This document shows positions 17,572 to 25,483 of a stretch of DNA of 41,547 bases, in pieces. The translations under genes were made by a program, and so were the position numbers. Each line of letters begins with the position of its first letter. Position 1 is the first letter of the stretch. Origin of the DNA: Myxococcota bacterium (GTDB lineage: Bacteria; Myxococcota_A; UBA796; CAJQPC01); NCBI GenBank assembly GCA_023150845.1, contig JAKLKD010000026.1, positions 1 through 41,547 on the forward strand, in the 5' to 3' direction. Under the pieces are notes generated by a model. That model had not been told where the DNA came from, made no database searches, and was given only the letters and a program-made list of their open reading frames with translations.

Positions 17572-18810
17572 TCAGAGCACCACGGCGCCGCGCCCCAGGG
17601 CGAGGTTCAGGCCCCGCACTGCGTGGGACGAGTCGCCGACGATGTCCTTGTAGAGCTGCGGGTTCTTCGTCTTGATCTCGGGCAGGTTGTCGAAGGCGCC
17701 CAGGGCCTTGAGCGTGCGGGTCGTCTCGATGGTGAGGTTCACGGCGTCGTTGAGCTTCTGCTGCTCGGCGGCGTCGGGGGTGTAGAGCCCCAGCGCCATG
17801 AGCTTGTGCGCGCTCTCTAGCCAGTGCCCCAAAAACTTGAGCTGCTGGGCCATCAAGATGAGCCGCATCGAGGGCTGCTGGGTGATGGCCTGGGCGTAGA
17901 GGTTGGTCTCCTCCGTGAGCCGCCAGAACAAGAGCTTGCCTTGGGCCTGGAGCTTCTGGCGCTCGGCCTCGCCGCCGAAGCCGCGGGCGACGGCGTAGGC
18001 GCTGCCCTGGAGCAAGTGGGCGCCGCCGCAGGTGTACTTAAAGATGCCTTGGCCACGCTTCACGAAGGGCCCGCCCGAGGCCATGGCCGCGAAGAGGTCT
18101 TGGCTCTCGCTCGCCAAGACGTGGACCTGGAGCTCCACGAGCTTGTCAAGGCTCATCGCCGTGCCGTTCGTAGACGTCCAGCGCAGGCCCTTCGGCGCCC
18201 AGGCCGCGAGTCCTTGCACCGCCCAGGGCATGTCGTTCGGCGAGTCGAAGCTCGTCTTGCTGCCGTCGGCGGTGAGGTAGGTCGTCATCAGGCTGTGCTG
18301 CCAGGCGTCCGCCAGGGTGAGCTCCTCGTCGCCGACCTTCACGACACGGGTCGGGGTGAGCCCGATCTCCGTGAGGTTCTTGAGGGTGAGGTCGGTGTGG
18401 GGCTCGACGTTCACCTCGCCTAAGGTCCGCGGGAAGTGCGGCAGCCGCTCGCCGTTGACGACCTCCACCTGGGCGAAACGCTCAAAGAGGTGCTCAATCG
18501 CCGGGCGGCCGTTCGTGAGCACGAGGCGCTCACCCCGGGCCAACAAGGCGTGGGTGATGGCCCAGGGGTCCTCGGGGTCGGCGGCGTGCTGGTCGACGAC
18601 GGCGCCGAGCACCTCCAGGGCCTTCTCGACGTCGGGGCCCGCCGGGGCGGGGTAGGGCGTCGTGAGGGCCTGCTTGGGGCCCTCGGGCTCCGGCAGGGCG
18701 GAGGCGCTGGCCGCGGCGGGGTGGGGCTCGGTCTGCTCCGGGGCCTTGGGGGCCTCCGGCGCGCCGTCACAGCCGAGGACAAAGACGACGAACAGGCCCG
18801 CGCGGCTCAT
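17572..18810 (-). CDS. Lipoprotein of unknown function, possible alpha/alpha-toroid fold
   Basis: A 412-residue protein. The signal ends V-F-V-L-G-C (Cys about 14), followed by a Pro/Ala/Glu linker to about residue 50. The folded part is helical. It has W-A-I-T-H-A-L-L-A-R-G near residue 83, W-Q-H-S-L-M in the middle, Y-T-C-G-G-A-H-L-L-Q and later H-W-L-E-S-A-H. Repeated His/Gly-rich helix starts of this sort recall alpha6/alpha6-barrel (terpenoid-cyclase-like) proteins, but I cannot name a family. ATG 18810 overlaps the stop of the upstream NHL/discoidin gene (ATGA), so the two are translated together and probably act together in the envelope. Confidence 0.75.
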   Translation of the reverse strand: MSRAGLFVVFVLGCDGAPEAPKAPEQTEPHPAAASASALPEPEGPKQALTTPYPAPAGPDVEKALEVLGAVVDQHAADPEDPWAITHALLARGERLVLTNGRPAIEHLFERFAQVEVVNGERLPHFPRTLGEVNVEPHTDLTLKNLTEIGLTPTRVVKVGDEELTLADAWQHSLMTTYLTADGSKTSFDSPNDMPWAVQGLAAWAPKGLRWTSTNGTAMSLDKLVELQVHVLASESQDLFAAMASGGPFVKRGQGIFKYTCGGAHLLQGSAYAVARGFGGEAERQKLQAQGKLLFWRLTEETNLYAQAITQQPSMRLILMAQQLKFLGHWLESAHKLMALGLYTPDAAEQQKLNDAVNLTIETTRTLKALGAFDNLPEIKTKNPQLYKDIVGDSSHAVRGLNLALGRGAVVL

Positions 18811-20678
18811 GGGGCCTCAGCGGCCTCAGCGGCGGCGCGCTCGGCCTCCTCGGCCTGAGCGTCGAGGTAAGCCTGCATGGCGTCGAGGCGGATGATGCGG
18901 TCGCGGTCCACGCAGTAGAGGATGTCGTCCTGGGCGGCGATGCGCGGGCGCACCAAGGAGAGATCCGACATCTTCACCTTGTACTCGAGCTTCTTCGGCG
19001 TCTTGTACTTGTAGGCCCAGCCCTGGTCGGTGACGATCCAGATGCGTTTGTCCTCGTCGATGGTGATGTCGAGGTCCTCGTAGCCGAGCCCGAGCTGGTC
19101 CGTAGACCAGATGACGCCGTGGCGGAAGCCGTCCACGTCGTACATCACGATGTCGCGGCCGAAGGCCATGTAGAGCTTGCCGTTCTTCGCGACCTCCATG
19201 GCGTTCGGCGTGCCGTCCTCGATCTGCCAGCGGCCGACCTCCTGGGCGTCGAGGGTGTAGGCGACCATCTCGTTGCCGAGCACGACGTAGAGGCGCTGCT
19301 TCTTGGGCACCCAGGCGAGGTAGCCCTCGCCGCCGACGCCGGGGTTGATCGTGTTCGTGTTCTGCACCGTCCAGCCGATCATCGGGCGGCCCTCGGCGTC
19401 AAACACCTGCACACGCTTCGTCGTGTCGAGCACGGCGAAGGCCTCGCCTTGGTCTTTGCCCATGGGGATGAGCTCGACGTCGAGCGGGTTGATGAAGCGC
19501 CCGCTCTCGTCGCCGGACGCCGCGCCGGAGACATACCAGGTGCGCCCCTCGGTGAACCAGGCGTCGGTGATGTCGGCCTTCTCGCCGCCCCACTGGGCGT
19601 CGGCTTTGCCCTCGTAGGTGAAGCGCTGCACGCGGTTGTTGCCGATGTCGGCGACGTAGAGATCCCCGTTGAGGTTGATCTCGACGGGCACGGGCTCACC
19701 GAAGGACTGGAGCTGGCCCGGCGACCAGCCCTTCGCGCCCCAGTTGGGTACGCTGAGGTCGGGGCCGCCGATGAGCTCGGAGTAGGCGTAGAAGATCTCG
19801 ACGATCTCCTCCAGCTCCTCTTGGGCCTTGCCGTAGGAGCGCAGCATGGCCATCTCGATGGCGGCGATGCCGTTGGGATCCTTAAGCTTCCGCAGGGCGT
19901 CAAGGGCGGTGTCATCGGGGCGGATCGCCGCGGCGCGGAAGCCGACGTCCACGAGCTGCAGCACCTTGGGCTTCACCCAGTCCGCGCCGTCGGCGGCCTC
20001 GTCCATGATGTAGTCCATGGCGTCGCGGTCGCCGAACTCCGCGGCCTTGATCTTGGCGTAGGCGTCCTTGATCGACTGCTCGTGCTTCTCGGCGAGCTTC
20101 GTGGCCTCGGGGCCCTCCAGCCACTTGATGTAGGACTCAAGCTCCGAGCGGCTCCGGCGGAAGTTCACCGCGACCTCGGCCATGTACAGGTCGGCGAAGA
20201 CGAAGCCCTCGTAGACCTCCAAGACCTCGATCCGGACCTTCCGCGCCTGAACCGGCGTCTCCAGGACGTGATCGTAGCGCTGCATCTGGTCGAGGATGAG
20301 CAGCTCGGTCTCCACCGGGGCGCCGGGGCCGCCGGAGAGCGTGAGCTTCACCTTCTTGGGCCGGGAGTACTCGCGGAAGGACTTTTTGCCCTCGGAGAGG
20401 TTGCCGCCCCAGAGGTTGACCTCCTTCACCTCGATGGTCTGCCCGAGGTCGAGCTCAAGCCAGCTCCCCGCGCCGTAGCCCGAGGCGCCTTCAGCCCAGC
20501 CCTGGGTGAGCAGGCCGTCCACGGCCTTGTCGGCGGTGTACTTGAGCTTGGGGTCGTCGGTGTCGGTCTTCACCGACGAGGCCACGGCTTTTCCGTTCGT
20601 GGCGGCCATCGCGGCGTCGGGCAGCGCGAGGGTCAGGAGGGGCACGAGGGCGAGGAGGACGGGTTGACAGCGGGACAT
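18807..20678 (-). CDS. Exported discoidin-like and NHL-propeller protein
   Basis: A 623-residue protein from ATG 20678; a longer frame is open to 20846 but runs through the upstream non-coding region. The signal peptide is at 1-26 (ends A-A-M-A-A). Residues about 27-165 look like an F5/8 type C (discoidin) beta-sandwich: A-V-D-G-L, W-L-E-L-D-L-G and V-R-I-E-V. A helical stretch follows. From about 350 comes a beta-propeller with an NHL-type blade, L-Y-V-A-D-I-G-N-N-R-V-Q-R-F, and further blades to about 600. The tail is Ala/Glu-rich. It probably binds glycan or peptidoglycan and scaffolds the coupled lipoprotein. No catalytic site is visible. Confidence 0.8.
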   Translation of the reverse strand: MSRCQPVLLALVPLLTLALPDAAMAATNGKAVASSVKTDTDDPKLKYTADKAVDGLLTQGWAEGASGYGAGSWLELDLGQTIEVKEVNLWGGNLSEGKKSFREYSRPKKVKLTLSGGPGAPVETELLILDQMQRYDHVLETPVQARKVRIEVLEVYEGFVFADLYMAEVAVNFRRSRSELESYIKWLEGPEATKLAEKHEQSIKDAYAKIKAAEFGDRDAMDYIMDEAADGADWVKPKVLQLVDVGFRAAAIRPDDTALDALRKLKDPNGIAAIEMAMLRSYGKAQEELEEIVEIFYAYSELIGGPDLSVPNWGAKGWSPGQLQSFGEPVPVEINLNGDLYVADIGNNRVQRFTYEGKADAQWGGEKADITDAWFTEGRTWYVSGAASGDESGRFINPLDVELIPMGKDQGEAFAVLDTTKRVQVFDAEGRPMIGWTVQNTNTINPGVGGEGYLAWVPKKQRLYVVLGNEMVAYTLDAQEVGRWQIEDGTPNAMEVAKNGKLYMAFGRDIVMYDVDGFRHGVIWSTDQLGLGYEDLDITIDEDKRIWIVTDQGWAYKYKTPKKLEYKVKMSDLSLVRPRIAAQDDILYCVDRDRIIRLDAMQAYLDAQAEEAERAAAEAAEAP

Positions 20679-20776
20679 CAGGGGTCTCCGGCGAAACGAA
20701 TCGGCGGCGTAATGTGCCACGTTCAGCGAGCGCGCGCAGTGAGGACCCCGTAAACCCCGGCGGATTCCCCGCGGGT

Positions 20777-21250
20777 TCAGGCGGGGGCCGGGCCGTCGCC
20801 GAGGCGGGACACCTGGGCGGCGAGGGCCTCCAGGTGCGCGCGGCAAAGCGCCAGGGCGCGGTCGGGCCCGGGGCTGTGGGGGCCGGCGTTGACGAGCTCC
20901 AGCCGTGGACGATCGAGCAACTCCAAGAAGATGCCCGCGACCAGGTCGCAGGTGATCTCGATCATTATTTGGAGTTGTTCTAGATTGACGACCTCTCCCT
21001 CAGCGTCGAGGCGGGCGAGGAGGCTCAGCCTGCGGGCCTCCCGGGCGTCAAAGCCATCAAAACAACCGATCAGAGTGATGGGGTGGTTCAAGGCCTCATA
21101 GAGCCCTCGGCGAATACGCTTGAGCTCCTCTCGGCGAGGGGCGTCGAGGGGCGTCAGGGAGCTCCGATCGAGGGCGCGACCCCGGAACGCGAGGCGCCCG
21201 AGGGCCTCCAGACACTCACGAATCGCGGCGCGCCAGCGGGCTTCGGGCAT
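20777..21250 (-). CDS. Small helical protein, unknown
   Basis: A 157-residue protein from ATG 21250. It is helical, with basic N-terminal helices (R-R-E-E-L-K-R-I-R-R-G-L-Y-E-A-L) and Leu/Ala-rich C-terminal helices. There is no signal peptide, and I do not recognise the family. The frame is open upstream to GTG 21331, but that stretch has different composition and contains TATGCT (21277-21272), a -10-like hexamer at a plausible distance, so the shorter form is preferred. It is divergent from the UmuD/Y-family-like gene and shares its 236-bp intergenic region, so joint regulation is possible. Confidence 0.6.
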   Translation of the reverse strand: MPEARWRAAIRECLEALGRLAFRGRALDRSSLTPLDAPRREELKRIRRGLYEALNHPITLIGCFDGFDAREARRLSLLARLDAEGEVVNLEQLQIMIEITCDLVAGIFLELLDRPRLELVNAGPHSPGPDRALALCRAHLEALAAQVSRLGDGPAPA

Positions 21251-21437
21251 CAGGGTTTGCCACTCCAGGCGAGCATAAGCAGTTATCGCTCTGTCGTTGC
21301 AGCTTTGTCTACGCTTGCGTGCTCTACCCACCCGCCTTTGTTGTGTGTATCGTGTAAACAGCTGGAGCAGGACAAGAAGCGGCCGCGGACCTCAAGACAC
21401 AAACTTCGACCCCCGGTCAGGTTTTGGTCCATGAGGG

Positions 21438-21460
21438 GTTCAAATGTTCAGTATGTTCAG
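21438..21460 (+). promoter_or_regulatory. Triple GTTC repeat, SOS/LexA-like operator candidate
   Basis: GTTC occurs at 21438-21441, 21446-21449 and 21455-21458. The last two are GTTCAG direct copies 9 bp apart. They overlap a -10-like TATGTT (21452-21457), about 27 nt before the GGAGG of the downstream gene. A GTTCAG half is part of the LexA motif reported for Myxococcus as I remember it; the full motif matches only partly. A repressor site over the -10 would fit an inducible gene. Confidence 0.4.
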
Positions 21461-21486
21461 GGTGAGCCTCACCGAGGAGGTCCCCG

Positions 21487-22323
21487 ATGCTCCCGAACGC
21501 GACCGAGCTTCCCCGTCAGCCCCACCCCGAGATCCCCCGCTTCGCCCAGGCGGGGGCTGAGCTCCAGCACCGCTGGGGCGCCCGCGCCTTCCAGGTGATC
21601 GGCGGCGGCCACATCAGCGGTATGGATCTGCGCGTCGGCGACCTCCTGCTCTTGGCCCCGGAGTGGGTGGACGGCGATCTCGTCATGCTGGCGCCCCGTC
21701 GTTTCGGCCGCCCGATGCTGGCCCGGATGAGCCGCAAGGGCCCCGTCACCGAGCCCTCGGGTATCGTCGCCAGCCACGAGCGCTGGTCGGTCACCGGCCG
21801 CGTTGCCCTCTGGGTACGCCCGGAGCCCCAGGGCAGCTCACGCCTGGTGCACCTCCCCGAGCGCCCCCAGGAGGAGCTCCCCCTCGCCGCGGAGCCCGCC
21901 CGCGTCGCCCCGGCGGCGAGCCCGGCCCTGCTCCTCTCCTTCGACGTCGACGCCGCCCCAGGCGTCTCGAAGCTCCTCGCCCGCCGCCTGCCCGGCGTGC
22001 GCGCCTTGGACGCCCGGCGCTTCTTGGTCACCGGCCTGCCCGCGCTGAGCACGGCGCCGATGGCCCTGGCCGAGTCCCTCTCCGCGGAGCTCTGGGGGCG
22101 CTTCCGCCTCTCGGCCCGGGTGCTCGTCGCCCCCAGCGCCGAGCAGGCCGCCCGGGTCATCCAGCGCCTCCCCGCGGGCGCCATCGCCACCTTGGACGGT
22201 GACATCGCCTTGGGTGAGCCCGCCGCCCGGCCCGTCCGCCCTGAGCGTGTCGTCGAGGCGGCCCCTGCCCGCGCCGAGGCGCCGCGCCCGGCGAGCCCCC
22301 AGCTCGGCCTCTGGAGCGCCTAA
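21487..22323 (+). CDS. UmuD/S24-like + reduced Y-family-polymerase-like protein with clamp motif
   Basis: A 278-residue protein; GGAGG 7 nt before ATG. Residues 36-110 follow the LexA/UmuD C-terminal fold: H-I-S-G-M-D-L-R-V-G-D-L-L-L-L, then G-D-L-V-M-L, then V-T-G-R-V. A Ser (44) is at the nucleophile position but no Lys is in the usual place. Residues 148-230 resemble pieces of a Y-family polymerase. L-S-F-D-V-D-A is like the first catalytic strand, A-L-D-A-R-R-F-L-V-T like the S-I-D-E-A motif without its Asp-Glu pair, and L-S-A-R-V-L-V-A-P-S like G-V-A-P-N. About 60 residues normally between the first two pieces are absent. The protein ends P-Q-L-G-L-W-S-A, a beta-clamp-binding pentapeptide (272-276). 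Function inferred: a catalytically dead damage-response adaptor. Confidence 0.65.
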   Translation: MLPNATELPRQPHPEIPRFAQAGAELQHRWGARAFQVIGGGHISGMDLRVGDLLLLAPEWVDGDLVMLAPRRFGRPMLARMSRKGPVTEPSGIVASHERWSVTGRVALWVRPEPQGSSRLVHLPERPQEELPLAAEPARVAPAASPALLLSFDVDAAPGVSKLLARRLPGVRALDARRFLVTGLPALSTAPMALAESLSAELWGRFRLSARVLVAPSAEQAARVIQRLPAGAIATLDGDIALGEPAARPVRPERVVEAAPARAEAPRPASPQLGLWSA

Positions 22324-22359
22324 GCGGCCTCGGCGCGCGCCTTGGGTTAGCCAGAGGCC

Positions 22360-23166
22360 ATGCGCGCCTTCGCCCCGCTGCTCAAGATTCATTACCCCGT
22401 CCTCGGGGTGCTCCACCTCCCGCCTCTGCCGGGCTCGCCGCGGCCCTCGCCGGGGCTCGACACGATCCTGAGCGCCGCGCTCCGGGACGCTGAGGCCCTC
22501 GCTGAAGGCGGCGCAGACGGCGTCATCGTCGAGAACCTCGGCGACGCCCCCTTCTCCGGCGATCTCGTCGAGCCCCACGTCACGGCCTGCCTCGCGGTCG
22601 TCGCCCGAGAGGTGCGGCGGCGCTTCGGCGATCGTCTCGTCGTCGGCGTGAACGCCCTACGAAACGACGCCTTGGCCGCCTTGGGCGCCTGCGCCGCCGC
22701 CGAGGCGGGCTTCATCCGGGTGAACGTGCTCGTCGGGGCCATGGTCACCGACCAGGGGCTCCTCCAGGGCCGGGCGCGGGAGGTGCTGCTCTACCGCCAG
22801 CGGGTCTGCCCCGAGGCCGGTGTGCTCGCCGATGTGCTCGTGAAGCACGCGAGCCCCCTGGGCACGCCGGATCTGGTGCAGACCGCCCGGGACACCTTCT
22901 TACGGGCCGGGGCCGACGTGCTCATCCTCAGCGGCAGCGGCACGGGCCAGCCGACGGACCCCTCACGCCTGCGCGCCGTGCGAGAGGGCGTGCCCGAGGC
23001 GCCGCTCTGGATCGGCAGCGGCGTGACCTTGGCGTCCGCCGCGACCTTACGCGCGGTGAGCACCGGGGCCATCGTCGGCACGGCGCTCCACGAGGACGGG
23101 GCCCTGGGCGCGCCGCTGAGCCGCGCCCGGGTCGAACGAATGGTCGGTGAGCTCAAGGCGCGGTGA
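22360..23166 (+). CDS. BtpA/SgcQ family protein
   Basis: A 268-residue TIM-barrel-like protein. It has the family start V-L-G-V-L-H-L-P-P-L-P-G-S-P (about 13-26), G-A-D-G-V-I-V-E-N (52-60), F-I-R-V-N-V, and the late S-G-S-G-T-G and G-S-G-V motifs. BtpA was first studied for photosystem I assembly in cyanobacteria. Homologues in non-photosynthetic bacteria, such as SgcQ, have no firm function and are thought to be barrel enzymes acting on a sugar phosphate or nucleoside. It follows the UmuD-like gene by 36 bp and may share its transcript, but TAGCCA 6 nt before the ATG may be its own start signal. Confidence 0.85.
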   Translation: MRAFAPLLKIHYPVLGVLHLPPLPGSPRPSPGLDTILSAALRDAEALAEGGADGVIVENLGDAPFSGDLVEPHVTACLAVVAREVRRRFGDRLVVGVNALRNDALAALGACAAAEAGFIRVNVLVGAMVTDQGLLQGRAREVLLYRQRVCPEAGVLADVLVKHASPLGTPDLVQTARDTFLRAGADVLILSGSGTGQPTDPSRLRAVREGVPEAPLWIGSGVTLASAATLRAVSTGAIVGTALHEDGALGAPLSRARVERMVGELKAR

Positions 23167-23287
23167 TCCAGCCTCGGGGCTAGGGCCTCTGTAGGGGTGA
23201 GCTGTCGTGACGGGCCAACTGAGCGCTCGGCGACTTCACCCGGGATCCGCGGAGGGCTCGCCCCTTCGCGCAGGAGGACTCTGTCTC

Positions 23288-25411
23288 ATGCGCACTCGCA
23301 CCTTCTTGCTCGCGGTCTCCGCGCCGCTCTTCTTGGCCCTCACCGCGGGCTGCGACAAGGACGAGCCGGTCATCGACGACGACGGCGATGGCTACACCAC
23401 CCTGCTCGACTGTGACGACGGCAACTTCGACGTCAACCCCGGCGCCACGGAGCTCGTCGGCGACGGCATCGACAACAACTGTGACGGCTTCATCGACGCC
23501 ATCGACGGCGACGGCGACGGCTGGCTGGGCGTCGGTCCCGGTGAGCTCGACTGTGATGACACAAACGCCGACATCTACCCCGAGGCCCCTGAGCTCTGCG
23601 ACGGCTTAGACAACGACTGCGACGGCACCGTAGACGAGGACGTAGAGCTGCCGACCTACTACGCCGACGCGGACCTCGACGGCTTCGGCGACGCCGCCAC
23701 GAGCGTCGAGACCTGCACGCCGCCCGAGGGCTACATCTCCGACAGCTCGGACTGCGACGACACCAACCCCGCCGTGCGCCCCAGCGCGTCGGAGCTCTGT
23801 GATGAGCTCGACAACGACTGCAACGGCGAGATCGACGACGGCGCCCTGGACGCGAGCCCCTACTACCGCGACAACGACGCCGACAGCTTCGGCGATGAGA
23901 ACGAGCGCATCGACACCTGCGCGCCGCCTCCGGGCTACGCCGACGTCGCTGAGGACTGTGATGACGACCGCGCCGACGTGTTCCCCGGCGCCCTGGAGCT
24001 CTGCAACAACGACGTCGACGACGACTGTGACGGCGTGCTCGACGGCTGCTTCCAGGATCTCTCCACGGCCTGGATGCGCCTCGACGGCCCCACCTCCTAC
24101 GGCTCGGCTGGCATGACCTGGTCTGTGGCGGGTGACGCCGACGGCGACGGCCTCCAGGACCTCTGGGTCGCCGCGCCTTACGAGGACACCGCGGGCACCG
24201 ACGCGGGCGCGGTGTGGCTCGTTCGCGGCCCCTTCGCCGAGGGCACCCGCACCATCGGCGAGGACGGCGTCGGCTTCACCGGCAACGCCGACGAGCAGCT
24301 CGGCCGCATGATGAAGGGTGACGTCGATCTCAACAGCGACGGCCTCCCCGACGTGATGATCTCCGCGCCGCGCATCAAGTCCACGAGCGGCGCCAACGCC
24401 GTCGGCGCGGTCTATGTGCAGTTTGGGCCCTTCGCCGGGGAGACCGCGATGCCCACCGGCGCCGACCTGGTCATCTACGGCGACGCCGCCTGGGGTCGCT
24501 TGGGCCTCGGCGCCTTCGTGGCCGACGACGTGAGCGGTGATGGTGAGCCCGACCTCGTGCTCGGCGCCACCTACCGCGGGCCCACGGATCGGAAGGAGTC
24601 CGGCACGCTCTACGTCATGAACGGGCCGTTCACCCCGGACAGCCGCGACGTCACCGAGGCCGACCTCGTGATCCGCGGCGGCGTGGCCTACGATCACCTC
24701 GGCGATCGCCTCACCCTCGGGGATCTCGACGGGGACGGGATCCAGGAGATCATCATCGGCATCGACGAGCACGACAGCGTCGCGTCGGACGCCGGGGCGA
24801 TCTACCTCGTCTACGGCGGCCAGTCCGGTGAGGTGGATCTCGCCACGGACGCCTTACGCCTCGACGGCTCGGCGTCCGGCGACAACTTCGGGCGCGCCTT
24901 GGCCTTGGCGGGTGATCTCGACGGCGACGGCGTGAGCGAGCTCATCGTCGGGGCCCCGGGGTATGACGACGCCACGGCGGGCGCCGACGCGGGCGCGGTT
25001 TATGTGCTCAGCGGCGCGTCGGTGGCGGCTGGGGCTGATCTGGCCACGTCCACCCTGGCGCTCATCGTCGGCTCGGCGAAGAGCGGCGGCCTCGGCGGCG
25101 CGGTCGCCGGGGGCGCGGATCTCGACGGCGACGGCGTCAACGAGCTCTTCTTGGGCGCGTCGAACGCGGGCGCCCAGGGCGAAGGGGAGGCGTACATCCT
25201 GCGCGGCTCCACCCGTGGCCTCGCCTCGGCGAACGACGCCTTGGCGATCTTCCTCGGCGAGGAGATCTCCGACAGCGCCGGCGGCACCATCGACTTCTTG
25301 CCCGACCTCAACGGCGGCGCGGGGAGCTGGCTGGGCATCTCGGCGACCTCGGCGGACGGGGTGGCCGCCGACGCGGGCGCGCTCTACCTGCTCGACGGCC
25401 TGACCGAGTAG
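23288..25411 (+). CDS. Lipoprotein with four metal-binding repeats and a seven-blade FG-GAP propeller
   Basis: A 707-residue protein from ATG 23288 (GGAGG 10 nt upstream); the frame is open back to 23207. The lipobox is L-T-A-G-C (about 18-22). Four Asp/Cys modules follow (about 28-255), each ending in a form of C-D-G-x-D-N-D-C-D-G. The rest contains seven FG-GAP-type blades with D-x-D-G-D-G-x-x-D/E loops (for example G-D-L-D-G-D-G-V-S-E-L-I-V-G-A-P). That is enough for a closed integrin-alpha-like propeller that would bind Ca2+ in each blade. It is expected to be a surface protein for adhesion or matrix binding. Its N-terminal module is shared with three other genes in the window. Confidence 0.88.
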   Translation: MRTRTFLLAVSAPLFLALTAGCDKDEPVIDDDGDGYTTLLDCDDGNFDVNPGATELVGDGIDNNCDGFIDAIDGDGDGWLGVGPGELDCDDTNADIYPEAPELCDGLDNDCDGTVDEDVELPTYYADADLDGFGDAATSVETCTPPEGYISDSSDCDDTNPAVRPSASELCDELDNDCNGEIDDGALDASPYYRDNDADSFGDENERIDTCAPPPGYADVAEDCDDDRADVFPGALELCNNDVDDDCDGVLDGCFQDLSTAWMRLDGPTSYGSAGMTWSVAGDADGDGLQDLWVAAPYEDTAGTDAGAVWLVRGPFAEGTRTIGEDGVGFTGNADEQLGRMMKGDVDLNSDGLPDVMISAPRIKSTSGANAVGAVYVQFGPFAGETAMPTGADLVIYGDAAWGRLGLGAFVADDVSGDGEPDLVLGATYRGPTDRKESGTLYVMNGPFTPDSRDVTEADLVIRGGVAYDHLGDRLTLGDLDGDGIQEIIIGIDEHDSVASDAGAIYLVYGGQSGEVDLATDALRLDGSASGDNFGRALALAGDLDGDGVSELIVGAPGYDDATAGADAGAVYVLSGASVAAGADLATSTLALIVGSAKSGGLGGAVAGGADLDGDGVNELFLGASNAGAQGEGEAYILRGSTRGLASANDALAIFLGEEISDSAGGTIDFLPDLNGGAGSWLGISATSADGVAADAGALYLLDGLTE

Positions 25412-25483
25412 CTCCGCTCCTTGGCCACACGATGAACCCGGCGCGGCGTAGGTTATCCTCTGGGGTCCCTGCTCCGCGCCGAG

